From RGIG8785 sp045655245 (GTDB lineage: Bacteria; Bacillota; Clostridia; RGIG8785), in the NCBI GenBank assembly GCA_045655245.1, contig JAZOOX010000014.1:1-64000 (forward strand): DNA of 64,000 nt. The letters run 5' to 3'. The position numbers and the translations under genes are program-made. How positions within the stretch are numbered: the stretch's first letter is position 1; the number at the start of each line of letters is the position of its first letter. The notes beneath the pieces are model-generated. The model did no database searches. It was given only the letters and a program-made list of their open reading frames with translations, and was not told the DNA's origin. Positions 8,118-15,920 of this stretch are shown here, piece after piece.

Positions 8118-9047
8118 ATGGTATTTGATAATATTCTGGAAGCCATTGGGAACACCCCTATGGTACGCCTGCGTAAATTGTCCCCTGCAGACGGTGCGGA
8201 CATTTTTGTTAAGGTGGAAGGTCTAAACGTAGGTGGTTCGATTAAAACGCGGACGGCTTACAATATGATTAAAACTGCTGAATTGGAAGGAAAGCTGACT
8301 TCCGACACCATTATTGTTGAGCCAACCAGCGGCAACCAAGGCATTGGTCTGGCACTGGTCGGTGCAGTTTTGGGTTATCAGACCAAAATCATTATGCCCG
8401 ACTCAGTTAGTGAGGAACGTCGCTTATTGGTCCGCCACTACGGGGCGGAGGTCATTTTGGTCCACGATGCGGGAAATATCGGTGAGTGTATTGACGAGTG
8501 CTTGCGCATCGCTTTGCAGATGGCAAAAGACGACCCGCGGGTATTCGTTCCACAACAATTTGAAAACCCCGCCAACCCCCAAATCCAGCGGGAACAGACT
8601 GCCGAAGAAATTTTGGCCCAGGTGGACGGTCCCATTCATGGATTTTGCTCGGGCATCGGCACCGGCGGCACCATTACGGGCATTGGCGAACGATTAAAAG
8701 CCAAGAACGAAGGTATGGTCATCTGGGCGGTAGAGCCTGAAAATGCCGCTATTTTGTCGGGCGGGTCGATTGGCACCCACGTACAGATGGGCATTGGTGA
8801 CGGCATCATCCCCTGTATCTTGAACCAGAGCATCATTGACGACATCTGCATCATCAAGGATGAAGAAGCCATTCAGATATCAAAAGACCTTGCCGCAAAA
8901 GAGGGGATCATGTGCGGCATTTCCAGCGGCACGAATGTTGCCGCCGCCATCAAGCTGGCGAAAAAACTGGGGAAGGGAAAGACGGTGGTCACCGTCCTGC
9001 CCGATACCGCCGAACGGTATTTCTCCACGCCCTTGTTTAACGACTAA
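8118..9047 (+). CDS. cysK: Cysteine synthase (O-acetylserine sulfhydrylase) family
   Basis: A 309-residue fold-type II PLP enzyme that most likely makes cysteine from O-acetylserine and sulfide. PLP lysine is K43 in N-V-G-G-S-I-K-T-R (most CysK proteins have N-P-G-G-S-V-K-D-R). The substrate loop E-P-T-S-G-N-Q-G-I and the glycine-rich phosphate-binding G-T-G-G-T are present. Start chosen at 8118 because the promoter excludes the longer frame and GAGGT precedes it. Monocistronic, with its own terminator. The altered lysine motif leaves room for a related specificity such as cystathionine beta-synthase-like or O-phosphoserine use. Confidence 0.88.
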   Translation: MVFDNILEAIGNTPMVRLRKLSPADGADIFVKVEGLNVGGSIKTRTAYNMIKTAELEGKLTSDTIIVEPTSGNQGIGLALVGAVLGYQTKIIMPDSVSEERRLLVRHYGAEVILVHDAGNIGECIDECLRIALQMAKDDPRVFVPQQFENPANPQIQREQTAEEILAQVDGPIHGFCSGIGTGGTITGIGERLKAKNEGMVIWAVEPENAAILSGGSIGTHVQMGIGDGIIPCILNQSIIDDICIIKDEEAIQISKDLAAKEGIMCGISSGTNVAAAIKLAKKLGKGKTVVTVLPDTAERYFSTPLFND

Positions 9048-9051
9048 ATAC

Positions 9052-9083
9052 AAAAGAAACTCGCTTTGCGGGTTTCTTTTTTT
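9052..9083 (+). terminator. Intrinsic terminator after cysK
   Basis: Stem AAAAGAAAC.CGC/GCG.GTTTCTTTT followed by a run of T, five bases after the stop codon. Confidence 0.9.
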
Positions 9084-9084
9084 A

Positions 9085-9113
9085 TTGCAACGGAGGGGGT
9101 TTTGTGGTAAAAT
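9085..9113 (+). promoter_or_regulatory. Sigma-A promoter of sfsA
   Basis: TTGCAA (9085-9090), 17-bp spacer ending TGTGG, TAAAAT (9108-9113). The start codon lies only 6 bases beyond the -10 box, so the mRNA is expected to begin at or next to the ATG. Confidence 0.82.
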
Positions 9114-9119
9114 AATCAT

Positions 9120-9833
9120 ATGATTTATAAAAATATTCTACTTGGGCGGTTTATTGACCGCCCCAACCGATTTATTGCGCATATCGAGGTGGAAGGGCAG
9201 GTCGAGGTCTGCCACGTAAAGAACACGGGTCGTTGTCGGGAATTATTGACAGAAGGCGCGACCGTGTACGTTCAACGCGCTCAGAACCCCTTGCGCAAAA
9301 CCAAGTTTGACCTGATTGCGGTAAAGAAGGGCAGTCGGCTAATCAATATGGACAGCCAGATTCCCAACCGTGTCTTTGCCGAGTGGGCGGAAGAAAGTGG
9401 CTACTTCGGCGAGGTGACATTGCGCCCCGAGACGACCTATCAGAATTCCCGTTTTGACTTTTATATCGAAGCAGGGAAACGGAAAATCTTTGTAGAGGTC
9501 AAGGGTGTGACCCTGGAAGAGGAGGGTGTGGTGCTCTTCCCCGATGCGCCTACCGAGCGTGGGGTCAAGCACCTGAACGAACTGGTTTCTGCCGTGTCCG
9601 AAGGGTACGAGGCGTACGTCTTTTTTATCATTCAAATGGAGGAATGCCGCTACTTCACCCCCAATCGCAAGACCCATCCCGCTTTTGCCGATGCACTTAT
9701 AAAGGCACAGGCGGCAGGAGTCAAGGTCCTTGCGTTGAATTGTGCCGTCACCCCCGACAGCATCACGGCAAAAGATTTTGTGGAAATAAAAACAGGAGAC
9801 GAATCGAATGGCACACATTTTTGCATCAATTAA
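9120..9833 (+). CDS. sfsA: SfsA family DNA/RNA nuclease-like protein
   Basis: A 237-residue SfsA (sugar fermentation stimulation) protein. It begins with the family pattern G-R-F-I-D-R-P-N-R-F-I-A, the OB-fold part, and has the nuclease-like core with N-S-R-F-D-F and V-E-V-K-G-V-T-L-E. The biological role is poorly defined; SfsA was first reported to stimulate maltose fermentation genes in E. coli. There is no Shine-Dalgarno and the promoter -10 box ends 6 bases before the ATG, so the message is probably leaderless. The 3' end overlaps the next gene by 26 bp. Confidence 0.92.
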   Translation: MIYKNILLGRFIDRPNRFIAHIEVEGQVEVCHVKNTGRCRELLTEGATVYVQRAQNPLRKTKFDLIAVKKGSRLINMDSQIPNRVFAEWAEESGYFGEVTLRPETTYQNSRFDFYIEAGKRKIFVEVKGVTLEEEGVVLFPDAPTERGVKHLNELVSAVSEGYEAYVFFIIQMEECRYFTPNRKTHPAFADALIKAQAAGVKVLALNCAVTPDSITAKDFVEIKTGDESNGTHFCIN

Positions 9834-11337
9834 AGAGTCGCTAACCTCGGTTTTGCCGATTGCGATTATCGTTTTAATTTTGTCGGTCACCTGCGTATCC
9901 TTGGATGCAGGTGTTTTGGTGCTGTTTTTATTCGGAACCATCTTATTGATTTTAGGGATGAGCTTTTTTACGGTAGGGTCGACCATTTCGATGGAGCCGT
10001 TGGGTGATGGTATCGGTAAATCACTGAACAAAAACGGGAAGATCCTGGTTCCGCTGTTGATTTGTTTTGTTCTTGGCTTTTTAATCACTGTGTCCGAGCC
10101 TGATCTGCAGGTGTTGGCAGAGCAGGTGCCCACTATTCCAAACGCCCTTTTGATTGTCTGTGTGGGCGTGGGGGTCGGCATTTTCTTAAGCATCACCCTG
10201 GTCCGAAACAAAAAGGAGGTTTCGCTGCGAACACTGCTTTTGGTGTTTTATATTTTGATTATCGGGTTGGCGTTTTTTGCTCCCGCTGAGTTTGTTCCCA
10301 CTGCCTTTGACTCGGGCGGGGTGACCACCGGCCCGATCACTGTCCCCTTTATTATGGCGCTGGGTGCAGGTCTTGCATCGGGGATGAAGAGGAAGCACAC
10401 GGGTGAGCATAGTTTCGGTCTGGTTGCTTTGTGCAGTATCGGACCGATTTTGTCGGTACTGCTTTTAAGCATTTTCTTTCAGCCACACCCCAGTACCTCG
10501 TTGTACGAGCATATTGAGGTGTTGACCACCACCGACGCCTTCCGTCAGTTTTTGATTGCTTTGCCCCATTATGCAGAAGAAATGCTGACGGCATTTTTAC
10601 CCATCGTCGGGCTGTTTGTTTTGTTCCAGTTGATTACCCGACGGTTTCACACCCACAATGTATTAAGAATGACGGTCGGTTTTGTTTATACCTATATCGG
10701 TTTGGTTTTGTTTTTAACGGGTGCCAATGTTGGGTTTATGCCTGCAGGACGGCTGATTGGCGGGTCAATCGCAGGGAGTTCTTTCAGCGCGATGTTGATT
10801 CCAATTGGTATGGTGATGGGTTATTTCGTAGTTTCTGCCGAGCCTGCGGTCCACTCTTTAAAACGCCAGGTCAGCGAAATTACCAAGGGTGCAATTTCGC
10901 AAAAATCGGTTGCAGTTGCCCTTTCGGTTGGTGTATCGGTATCGGTGGGGATTTCGATGCTTCGGGTACTGACGGGGATTTCTGTGATGCCTTTTTTACT
11001 GTTTGGCTACGCCGTGTCTCTGATCATCAGTTTCTTTGTTCCCCATATTTATACGGGTATCGCGTTTGACTCGGGCGGTGTTGCCAGCGGTCCCATGAGC
11101 TCGCCCTTTATGCTGCCCTTTGCTATGGGCGCTTGTGAAGCCGTCGGCGGAAACGTAATGACCGACGCTTTCGGCATTGTGGCGATGATTGCTATGACGC
11201 CGTTGATTACCATTCAGGTCTTAGGGTTGTACGAACGGAAAAAGCATTTGGAACGCATCAAAAAACTCCATACTCAAATCGGTATGGTCAAAGACGATAT
11301 TATTTTCTTTGACGGAGAGGGGGATTGGGATGAATAA
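9808..11337 (+). CDS. DUF1538 multipass membrane protein
   Basis: A 509-residue protein with many hydrophobic segments and an internal duplication: F-D-S-G-G-V-T-T-G-P near residue 168 recurs as F-D-S-G-G-V-A-S-G-P near residue 421, each in front of a hydrophobic stretch, and each half also has an S-x-E-P element. This is the DUF1538 family of predicted transporters, which often sits beside PII-type genes, as here. The substrate is unknown. ATG at 9808 lies inside the end of sfsA with CAGGAGACG upstream; the end overlaps the PII-like gene by 8 bp. Confidence 0.88.
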   Translation: MAHIFASIKESLTSVLPIAIIVLILSVTCVSLDAGVLVLFLFGTILLILGMSFFTVGSTISMEPLGDGIGKSLNKNGKILVPLLICFVLGFLITVSEPDLQVLAEQVPTIPNALLIVCVGVGVGIFLSITLVRNKKEVSLRTLLLVFYILIIGLAFFAPAEFVPTAFDSGGVTTGPITVPFIMALGAGLASGMKRKHTGEHSFGLVALCSIGPILSVLLLSIFFQPHPSTSLYEHIEVLTTTDAFRQFLIALPHYAEEMLTAFLPIVGLFVLFQLITRRFHTHNVLRMTVGFVYTYIGLVLFLTGANVGFMPAGRLIGGSIAGSSFSAMLIPIGMVMGYFVVSAEPAVHSLKRQVSEITKGAISQKSVAVALSVGVSVSVGISMLRVLTGISVMPFLLFGYAVSLIISFFVPHIYTGIAFDSGGVASGPMSSPFMLPFAMGACEAVGGNVMTDAFGIVAMIAMTPLITIQVLGLYERKKHLERIKKLHTQIGMVKDDIIFFDGEGDWDE

Positions 11338-11998
11338 ACGGTTAATGGTGCTGTTGTCCATTGTCGAACGGGACAAAGGGCAGAACCTGATTAAAGTTTT
11401 GGAAACCAGAAACATCCCCATGAACTTCCAATGTGTCGGGATTGGCACTGCCCCCACCGAGATGCTGGATATCTTCGGTTTGGGTACCAAGGATAAGGAC
11501 ATTGTTATCAGTCTTGCTACCGAGGTGGCGGTGAAGGATATGATGTCCGATTTCGGGGCAGTTTTTGAAAGCCATAAGAAGTTCGGCGGGTTGATGATTA
11601 TTTTGTCCACCACCGCCGCAAGCCGCGTGCTGACAGAGTTGTTAACCCACCACACCAACACCCCAGGGGAGAAAGGAACAGGCGCTATGAAAAACGAACA
11701 TCATAACAATCTGATTATTGTTTCGATGAATGAAGGATACGCCGATAGTGTTATGCAGGTTGCGCGAAAGGCAGGTGCAACGGGGGGCACCGTTATTAAA
11801 GGTCGTCTTGCCGATGTAGAGCTGGTTGCGGAATTGGAGAATACGGTGATTGACGAGGAAAGGGAGATTTTGTTCATCCTTGCGCCTTTAAAGACAAGCA
11901 AGCAGATTATGGAGGACATCAACCGGGAGTTTGGGATTAACTCCAAAGCCAACGGCATCATCACGGCGGTGCCTACCGAAAAAGCGTATAAAATTTGA
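11330..11998 (+). CDS. Tandem PII-like signalling protein
   Basis: A 222-residue protein made of two ferredoxin-fold PII-like halves joined by a linker near residue 105-120. The second half has the recognisable PII core A-R-K-A-G-A-T-G-G-T-V-I-K-G-R; the first half is more divergent. PII proteins bind nucleotides and 2-oxoglutarate-type effectors and regulate transporters by direct contact, so this is probably the regulator of the DUF1538 protein it overlaps. Start at 11330 (ATG) chosen because GAGAGGGGG precedes it; a TTG at 11309 is in frame but has no RBS. Confidence 0.82.
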   Translation: MNKRLMVLLSIVERDKGQNLIKVLETRNIPMNFQCVGIGTAPTEMLDIFGLGTKDKDIVISLATEVAVKDMMSDFGAVFESHKKFGGLMIILSTTAASRVLTELLTHHTNTPGEKGTGAMKNEHHNNLIIVSMNEGYADSVMQVARKAGATGGTVIKGRLADVELVAELENTVIDEEREILFILAPLKTSKQIMEDINREFGINSKANGIITAVPTEKAYKI

Positions 11999-12023
11999 AA
12001 AAGAGCCAGCCGGCTCTTTTTTT
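11999..12023 (+). terminator. Intrinsic terminator after PII-like gene
   Basis: Nine-base stem AAAAGAGCC/GGCTCTTTT with loop AGCC and a T-run. The -35 box of the next promoter starts two bases later. Confidence 0.92.
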
Positions 12024-12024
12024 G

Positions 12025-12053
12025 TTGACGACGGAAGAAGAATATGGTACAAT
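12025..12053 (+). promoter_or_regulatory. Sigma-A promoter of first structured RNA
   Basis: TTGACG (12025-12030), 17-bp spacer ending TATGG, TACAAT (12048-12053). Expected start near 12060, exactly where the RNA's closing stem begins. Confidence 0.88.
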
Positions 12054-12059
12054 AGTAAT

Positions 12060-12213
12060 TGCCAAACCAACTGAATAAAACGTAGTAAAAAGTAAGGAAA
12101 ATAACAGTGAAAAAACGCTGGCTTGTTTCCTTAGTTTTGCTACGGTTAGGTTGGTTTGGCGATTGACCTGAGCCTGCGTTTTTCGGTGCGCGGCTTTGGT
12201 CGCGCACTTTTTT
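12060..12213 (+). ncRNA. Candidate structured RNA 1 (rod-like, about 154 nt)
   Basis: No credible reading frame. The transcript would fold into a long rod: an 11-bp perfect closing stem GCCAAACCAAC/GTTGGTTTGGC (about 12061-12071 with 12149-12159), an asymmetric internal loop, a stem CGTAGTAAAA/TTTTGCTACG, a stem TAAGGAAA/TTTCCTTA and an apical hairpin CAGTG/CGCTG. It ends in a terminator GTGCGCG/CGCGCAC (12186-12207) plus six T. The closing stem, loop and rod recall 6S RNA but I cannot assign a family. The same promoter-RNA-terminator layout is repeated immediately downstream. Confidence 0.72.
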
Positions 12214-12214
12214 A

Positions 12215-12243
12215 TTGACGAAAAAGTGCAACTGTGGTAAAAT
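12215..12243 (+). promoter_or_regulatory. Sigma-A promoter of second structured RNA
   Basis: TTGACG (12215-12220), 17-bp spacer ending TGTGG, TAAAAT (12238-12243); starts one base after the T-run of the preceding terminator. Start expected near 12250. Confidence 0.88.
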
Positions 12244-12249
12244 ATTTTT

Positions 12250-12422
12250 GCGACATGAATTTAATAGAGAGTTCGAGTTCAACCTATGGGAGACGTTTAC
12301 CTTTTGGTAAAAACGTGTCCTCTACTTGAGCGTCCTCCTTAGGGTGAACTCTCTCTGAATTCGTGTCGCAACGATCAGAGTGACGCGTTTTTCGGTGCGT
12401 GGCTTTGGTCGCGCACTTTTTT
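12250..12422 (+). ncRNA. Candidate structured RNA 2 (about 173 nt)
   Basis: No credible reading frame. A closing stem GCGACA.GAATT/AATTC.TGTCGC is followed by AGAGAGTTC/GAACTCTCT, a multibranched core and a strong inner hairpin centred on ACGTTTACC/GGTAAA.ACGT (about 12294-12320). The terminator GTGCGTG/CGCGCAC (12395-12416) and T-run are almost the same as those of RNA 1, including the GCTTTGGT loop. Either a stand-alone RNA (6S-like or another class) or the attenuator leader of the 45-aa gene that starts 19 bases after the T-run. Confidence 0.7.
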
Positions 12423-12440
12423 ATTGGGGGAGGGAGAAAA

Positions 12441-12578
12441 ATGGCAGACTACAAAAAGTTATACTATCAGTTATTCAACCGTATTACCGACCTGATTGAA
12501 GAATTGAAAAAATTTCAGATCGACGCAGAAGAGCAGTTTATGAGCGAAGAGGACGACGAGGAAGAGGAAGCCGAATAG
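12441..12578 (+). CDS. Small acidic protein, 45 aa
   Basis: Begins M-A-D-Y-K-K-L-Y-Y-Q-L-F-N and ends in a run of aspartate and glutamate. RBS GGGAGGGAG precedes the ATG. The N-terminal half is a likely amphipathic helix; similar short proteins with this start are common in Clostridia but have no known function. It has no promoter of its own between RNA 2's terminator and the ATG, so it depends on read-through. The 3' coding end forms one arm of its terminator. Confidence 0.75.
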   Translation: MADYKKLYYQLFNRITDLIEELKKFQIDAEEQFMSEEDDEEEEAE

Positions 12579-12592
12579 GGCCTCCTCTTTTA
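12564..12592 (+). terminator. Terminator overlapping the 45-aa gene
   Basis: Stem GAGGA.GCC/GGC.TCCTC with one mismatch, loop GAATAG, followed by TTTTAATTT. The 5' arm is coding sequence and the stop codon is in the loop. Confidence 0.75.
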
Positions 12593-12600
12593 ATTTGTGG

Positions 12601-12629
12601 TTGAATTGGGAAAAATGTTTTGGTAGAAT
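12601..12629 (+). promoter_or_regulatory. Sigma-A promoter of aldo/keto reductase gene
   Basis: TTGAAT (12601-12606), 17-bp spacer ending TTTGG, TAGAAT (12624-12629). Confidence 0.75.
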
Positions 12630-12661
12630 AGAATCAAAAGACTTTATGGAGTTGATGTAAC

Positions 12662-13651
12662 ATGTATCAAGCAGACGAAAAGCGCTATGAGAGAACCGCG
12701 TATCGCCGCTGCGGCAGAAGCGGGTTAAAACTTCCTGCAGTGTCCTTGGGGTTATGGCATAATTTTGGCGACACAGGGGACGAGACGATGATGCGACAGA
12801 TGCTGAAAAAGGCGTTTGATCACGGTATTACCCATTTTGATCTGGCAAACAATTACGGTCCCGCGCCGGGCAGTGCCGAGCGGAACTTCGGCAGGATTTT
12901 GAAAGAGGAATTTTCGGTTTACCGTGACGAGCTGGTGATCAGCACCAAGGCGGGTTATTTGATGTGGGACGGCCCTTACGGGGACTTTGGCAGCCGCAAG
13001 TACCTGATTGCCAGTTTGGACCAGAGCTTGAAGCGGATGGGTCTGGAGTATGTGGACATTTTTTACCACCATCGGATGGACCCCGACACGCCTTTGGAGG
13101 AGACGATGGGGGCGTTGGCACAGATTGTTCAGAGCGGCAAGGCTCTTTATGTGGGGCTGTCCAACTATGACGGGGAGACCATGAAAAAGGCGTCTGACAT
13201 CTTAACGGAACTCCGTTGTCCTTTTGTGATCAACCAAAACCGTTACTCGATTTTAGACCGTAGTGCGGAGCAGAGCGGGATTTTATCTGCCGCCGTTCAG
13301 GAGGGCAAGGGGATGATCATTTTCAGTCCGCTGGCACAGGGGCTTTTAAGCGGTCGGTATTTAGACGGAATTCCTGCCGACAGCCGTGTTCGCACCGATG
13401 GGCGGTTTTTGAAAGAAGGGATTATCACTCCCGAAAAGGTGGCAATGCTCCGTCAGCTGTCCGATCTGGCGGCAGAGCGGGGGCAGACGTTGGCGCAGAT
13501 GGCCCTTGCCTGGGTCTATGCCAAGGAGGGGGTCACCTCGGTTTTAATCGGAGCATCGAGACCTGAGCAGATTTTGGAAAACCTAAAGATGCAGGAGAAC
13601 ATCGTCTTTACCGACGAAGAACTCCGCCGCATCGACGAGATTGTGAAATAA
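12662..13651 (+). CDS. Aldo/keto reductase (YghZ/GPR-like)
   Basis: A 329-residue TIM-barrel NADPH-dependent reductase. The catalytic tetrad is visible as D60, Y65 (F-D-L-A-N-N-Y-G-P), K96 (I-S-T-K-A) and the histidine in F-Y-H-H-R. The N-terminal R-R-C-G-R-S-G-L-K-L-P and P-A-P-G-S-A-E-R-N-F-G motifs place it with YghZ, an L-glyceraldehyde-3-phosphate/methylglyoxal reductase, so aldehyde detoxification is likely. Monocistronic between a promoter and the putP promoter; a clear terminator was not found behind it. Confidence 0.9.
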   Translation: MYQADEKRYERTAYRRCGRSGLKLPAVSLGLWHNFGDTGDETMMRQMLKKAFDHGITHFDLANNYGPAPGSAERNFGRILKEEFSVYRDELVISTKAGYLMWDGPYGDFGSRKYLIASLDQSLKRMGLEYVDIFYHHRMDPDTPLEETMGALAQIVQSGKALYVGLSNYDGETMKKASDILTELRCPFVINQNRYSILDRSAEQSGILSAAVQEGKGMIIFSPLAQGLLSGRYLDGIPADSRVRTDGRFLKEGIITPEKVAMLRQLSDLAAERGQTLAQMALAWVYAKEGVTSVLIGASRPEQILENLKMQENIVFTDEELRRIDEIVK

Positions 13652-13759
13652 AGAAAAGGCTTTCCGTTTCGTAAGTATTGCCATAATGATTTTCCTTTTG
13701 TATGATTTAGTATATCTCGTATTTTGACGAATGTTGTTGGTTTTTTGACGGTGCTCCTA

Positions 13760-13788
13760 TTGATTTTTGGGAAAAAGTGTGTTAAAAT
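13760..13788 (+). promoter_or_regulatory. Sigma-A promoter of putP
   Basis: TTGATT (13760-13765), 17-bp spacer ending GTGTGT, TAAAAT (13783-13788), 31 bases before the ATG. Confidence 0.78.
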
Positions 13789-13818
13789 GAGAGAAATTGT
13801 TTAAAGGAGATTTACTTA

Positions 13819-15351
13819 ATGGACTTTTTTGCGTTTGTTTTGTATTTTGTGGCCATGGTTGCCATCGGTGTCTATTTCTTCGTCAAGTCCAAGTCGGTTG
13901 ACGAAAAAGACTACTTCTTAGGTGGCAGACAGATGGGCCCTTGGGTTACTGCCATGAGTGCCCAGGCATCGGATATGAGTGCCTGGCTTTTGATGGGTCT
14001 GCCCGGAAGCATTTTGGCTTTCGGCTTTGGTCAGGCGTGGATCGGTATCGGTCTTGCCATCGGTACTGCTGCAAACTGGATTTTGGTTGCTAAGAGACTG
14101 CGTAAGTTCTCGAAGGCGTCGGGGGATGCCATTACCCTGCCGCAATACCTGTCCAACCGCTTTTTAGCCCAAAGCCATGTTTTGAGCATTATCTGCGCGA
14201 TTGTTTTCCTGGTCTGCTTTACCATCTACGTTGCCTCTGCTTTCGTTGCAGGTGCAGACGTGTTCACCACTCTGGTTCCTTCTTTAGAACCCATGATGGC
14301 GATGCTGATTTTTGCCGCCATTGTGATTGTGTATACCTTCCTGGGCGGTTTTAAGGCAGTTTGCTGGACCGACTTTTTCCAGGGTCTTTTGATGATTGCC
14401 GCTTTGTTGATCGTGCCGATCGTTGTCGGTCTGACCCGCAACCTGGACGTTGCGGCGCTGTCCACCGTTTATACCGGTCCTAACGGCGAGGAGTTTGCTT
14501 TCGTTGCCAACTTCTTTAACGCCAGTTGGCAGGATATCCTGTCGGGCCTGGGCTGGGGATTGGGTTACTTCGGTATGCCCCACATCATCGTTCGTTTTAT
14601 GGCCATTGAAAAGCCCTCGATGGTAAAAAAATCCGCTACTGTTGCCATCATCTGGGTTGTTCTTTCCCTGGGTGCGGCTATTATGATTGCTTATCTGGGC
14701 AGAATGTTCGTTTATTCCAACGGTGTTGACCTTTCCGCTAACCTGTTGGCAAACGGCAAACAGTCCTTGGTCTTTGTTGAACTGGCAAGAGACGTCTTCC
14801 CCAAGTTCATTGCAGGCTTATTGCTTGCCGCTATTATTGCGGCGTCCATGTCCACCGCAGACTCCCAGTTGCTGGTTGCGGCTTCGTCCTTCTCCAGTGA
14901 TCTGTATAAGCCACTGATTCGCAAAAACGCTTCCAGCAAAGAAATGCTGTGGGTCAGCCGTCTGGTGGTTATTGCCATTGCTGTCGTTGCGTTTTTCATT
15001 GCCAGCAGTAAGGGGAAAGCGGCTCAGGCCATTATGGATCTGGTATCTAACGCATGGGGCATCTTCGGTGCCGCCTTCGGTCCTGCCGTGCTCCTCTCGT
15101 TGTTTTGGAAACGGTTTACCTATAAGGGCGCCGTTGCAGGTATCATCGTCGGCGCAGTGGTTGATATGCTGTGGCTGTGGCTCCCTGTCGGCGGTGCGAC
15201 TCTGACCGCTTTGACCGGCATCTACGAAATCATCCCCGGGTTTGTTTTGGGTGGTATTGCAGCATTCGTGGTTGCGCTTTGCGATAAGAAACCGTCGGCT
15301 GAAGTCGACGCCATTTATGTCCGTGCAACCGACAACAGTGTTGACGACTAA
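13819..15351 (+). CDS. putP: Sodium/proline symporter
   Basis: A 510-residue transporter of the sodium:solute symporter (SSS) family with about 13 membrane segments. Family signatures: F-L-G-G-R-Q-M-G-P-W-V-T-A-M-S-A-Q-A-S-D-M-S near residue 40-60 (the sodium/substrate region of PutP) and S-T-A-D-S-Q-L-L-V in the sodium site of the eighth segment. It imports proline with Na+. RBS AAAGGAGA. A bidirectional terminator separates it from the convergent gerQ-like gene. Confidence 0.92.
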   Translation: MDFFAFVLYFVAMVAIGVYFFVKSKSVDEKDYFLGGRQMGPWVTAMSAQASDMSAWLLMGLPGSILAFGFGQAWIGIGLAIGTAANWILVAKRLRKFSKASGDAITLPQYLSNRFLAQSHVLSIICAIVFLVCFTIYVASAFVAGADVFTTLVPSLEPMMAMLIFAAIVIVYTFLGGFKAVCWTDFFQGLLMIAALLIVPIVVGLTRNLDVAALSTVYTGPNGEEFAFVANFFNASWQDILSGLGWGLGYFGMPHIIVRFMAIEKPSMVKKSATVAIIWVVLSLGAAIMIAYLGRMFVYSNGVDLSANLLANGKQSLVFVELARDVFPKFIAGLLLAAIIAASMSTADSQLLVAASSFSSDLYKPLIRKNASSKEMLWVSRLVVIAIAVVAFFIASSKGKAAQAIMDLVSNAWGIFGAAFGPAVLLSLFWKRFTYKGAVAGIIVGAVVDMLWLWLPVGGATLTALTGIYEIIPGFVLGGIAAFVVALCDKKPSAEVDAIYVRATDNSVDD

Positions 15352-15378
15352 ACAGTGTATCAGATTGAAATTGAATTT

Positions 15379-15408
15379 AAAAAAAGCACCCTTGCGGGTG
15401 CTTTTTTT
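15379..15408. terminator. Bidirectional terminator between putP and gerQ
   Basis: Stem AAAAAGCACCC/GGGTGCTTTTT, loop TTGC, with A-run on the left and T-run on the right, so it works on both strands. The stop codon of the minus-strand gene lies inside its T-run. Confidence 0.9.
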
Positions 15409-15910
15409 ATCGTCTCATGGGTGGGCGGTTGGACATTCCTGCCGCCATGCCTCCGGTGACGGTACGCGAAGCGGTGACCTCTTGGGGGAAGGTGTTGACG
15501 TTGAAATCGGGGCGTTGATTGGGTAGGTAGAAGTAGACAAACTTTACCGAGAATACGTCGCAGACGATGAAGTTGTTGTTAAAGTCATCGTACAGGGTGA
15601 TAAAACTGGTGCCTACATAAAAGAGGACGCCTTGTTTGCGGACGATTTCCTGAGTGCCGATTAAGAATTCCACCACCACGTATTCGCCAATGTTTTTCGA
15701 GAGGATGTACTGGATGGAACCGCGCATCTCCTCGGTATCAAAGTTGATGGGTGGCGGAGTGACGAAGCCGAAGACCCGATAGGTTCCGTCGGGGTTTTGG
15801 GTGACGTTCTGGCCCTGGTAGTTTTGAGGGTCTGTCATGGTCGGGGACCAGGTGCCGTCGCTGTTTGTTGAGTAGGATAGATTGTTGCTGCGGTTGGTGA
15901 TTTCGTTCAC
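15407..15910 (-). CDS. gerQ: Spore coat GerQ-like protein
   Basis: A 167-residue protein. The C-terminal half (G-S-I-Q-Y-I-L-S-K-N-I-G-E-Y then L-F-Y-V-G-T-S-F-I-T-L-Y-D-D) has the layout of the GerQ domain, though identity is modest; the N-terminal half is Asn/Thr/Pro-rich. In Bacillus, GerQ is a coat protein needed for CwlJ to act during germination and is encoded next to cwlJ, exactly as here. Start set at GTG 15910, 5 bases after AAGGAGG; a longer ATG start at 15934 overlaps cwlJ and lacks an RBS. The assignment leans on gene context. Confidence 0.7.
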   Translation of the reverse strand: MNEITNRSNNLSYSTNSDGTWSPTMTDPQNYQGQNVTQNPDGTYRVFGFVTPPPINFDTEEMRGSIQYILSKNIGEYVVVEFLIGTQEIVRKQGVLFYVGTSFITLYDDFNNNFIVCDVFSVKFVYFYLPNQRPDFNVNTFPQEVTASRTVTGGMAAGMSNRPPMRR

Positions 15911-15920
15911 GGTAGCCTCC

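Noticed and set aside
11701..12282. 193-codon minus-strand frame over the structured RNAs
   Set aside because: Overlaps the PII-like gene, three terminators and two promoters; no homology-like motifs.
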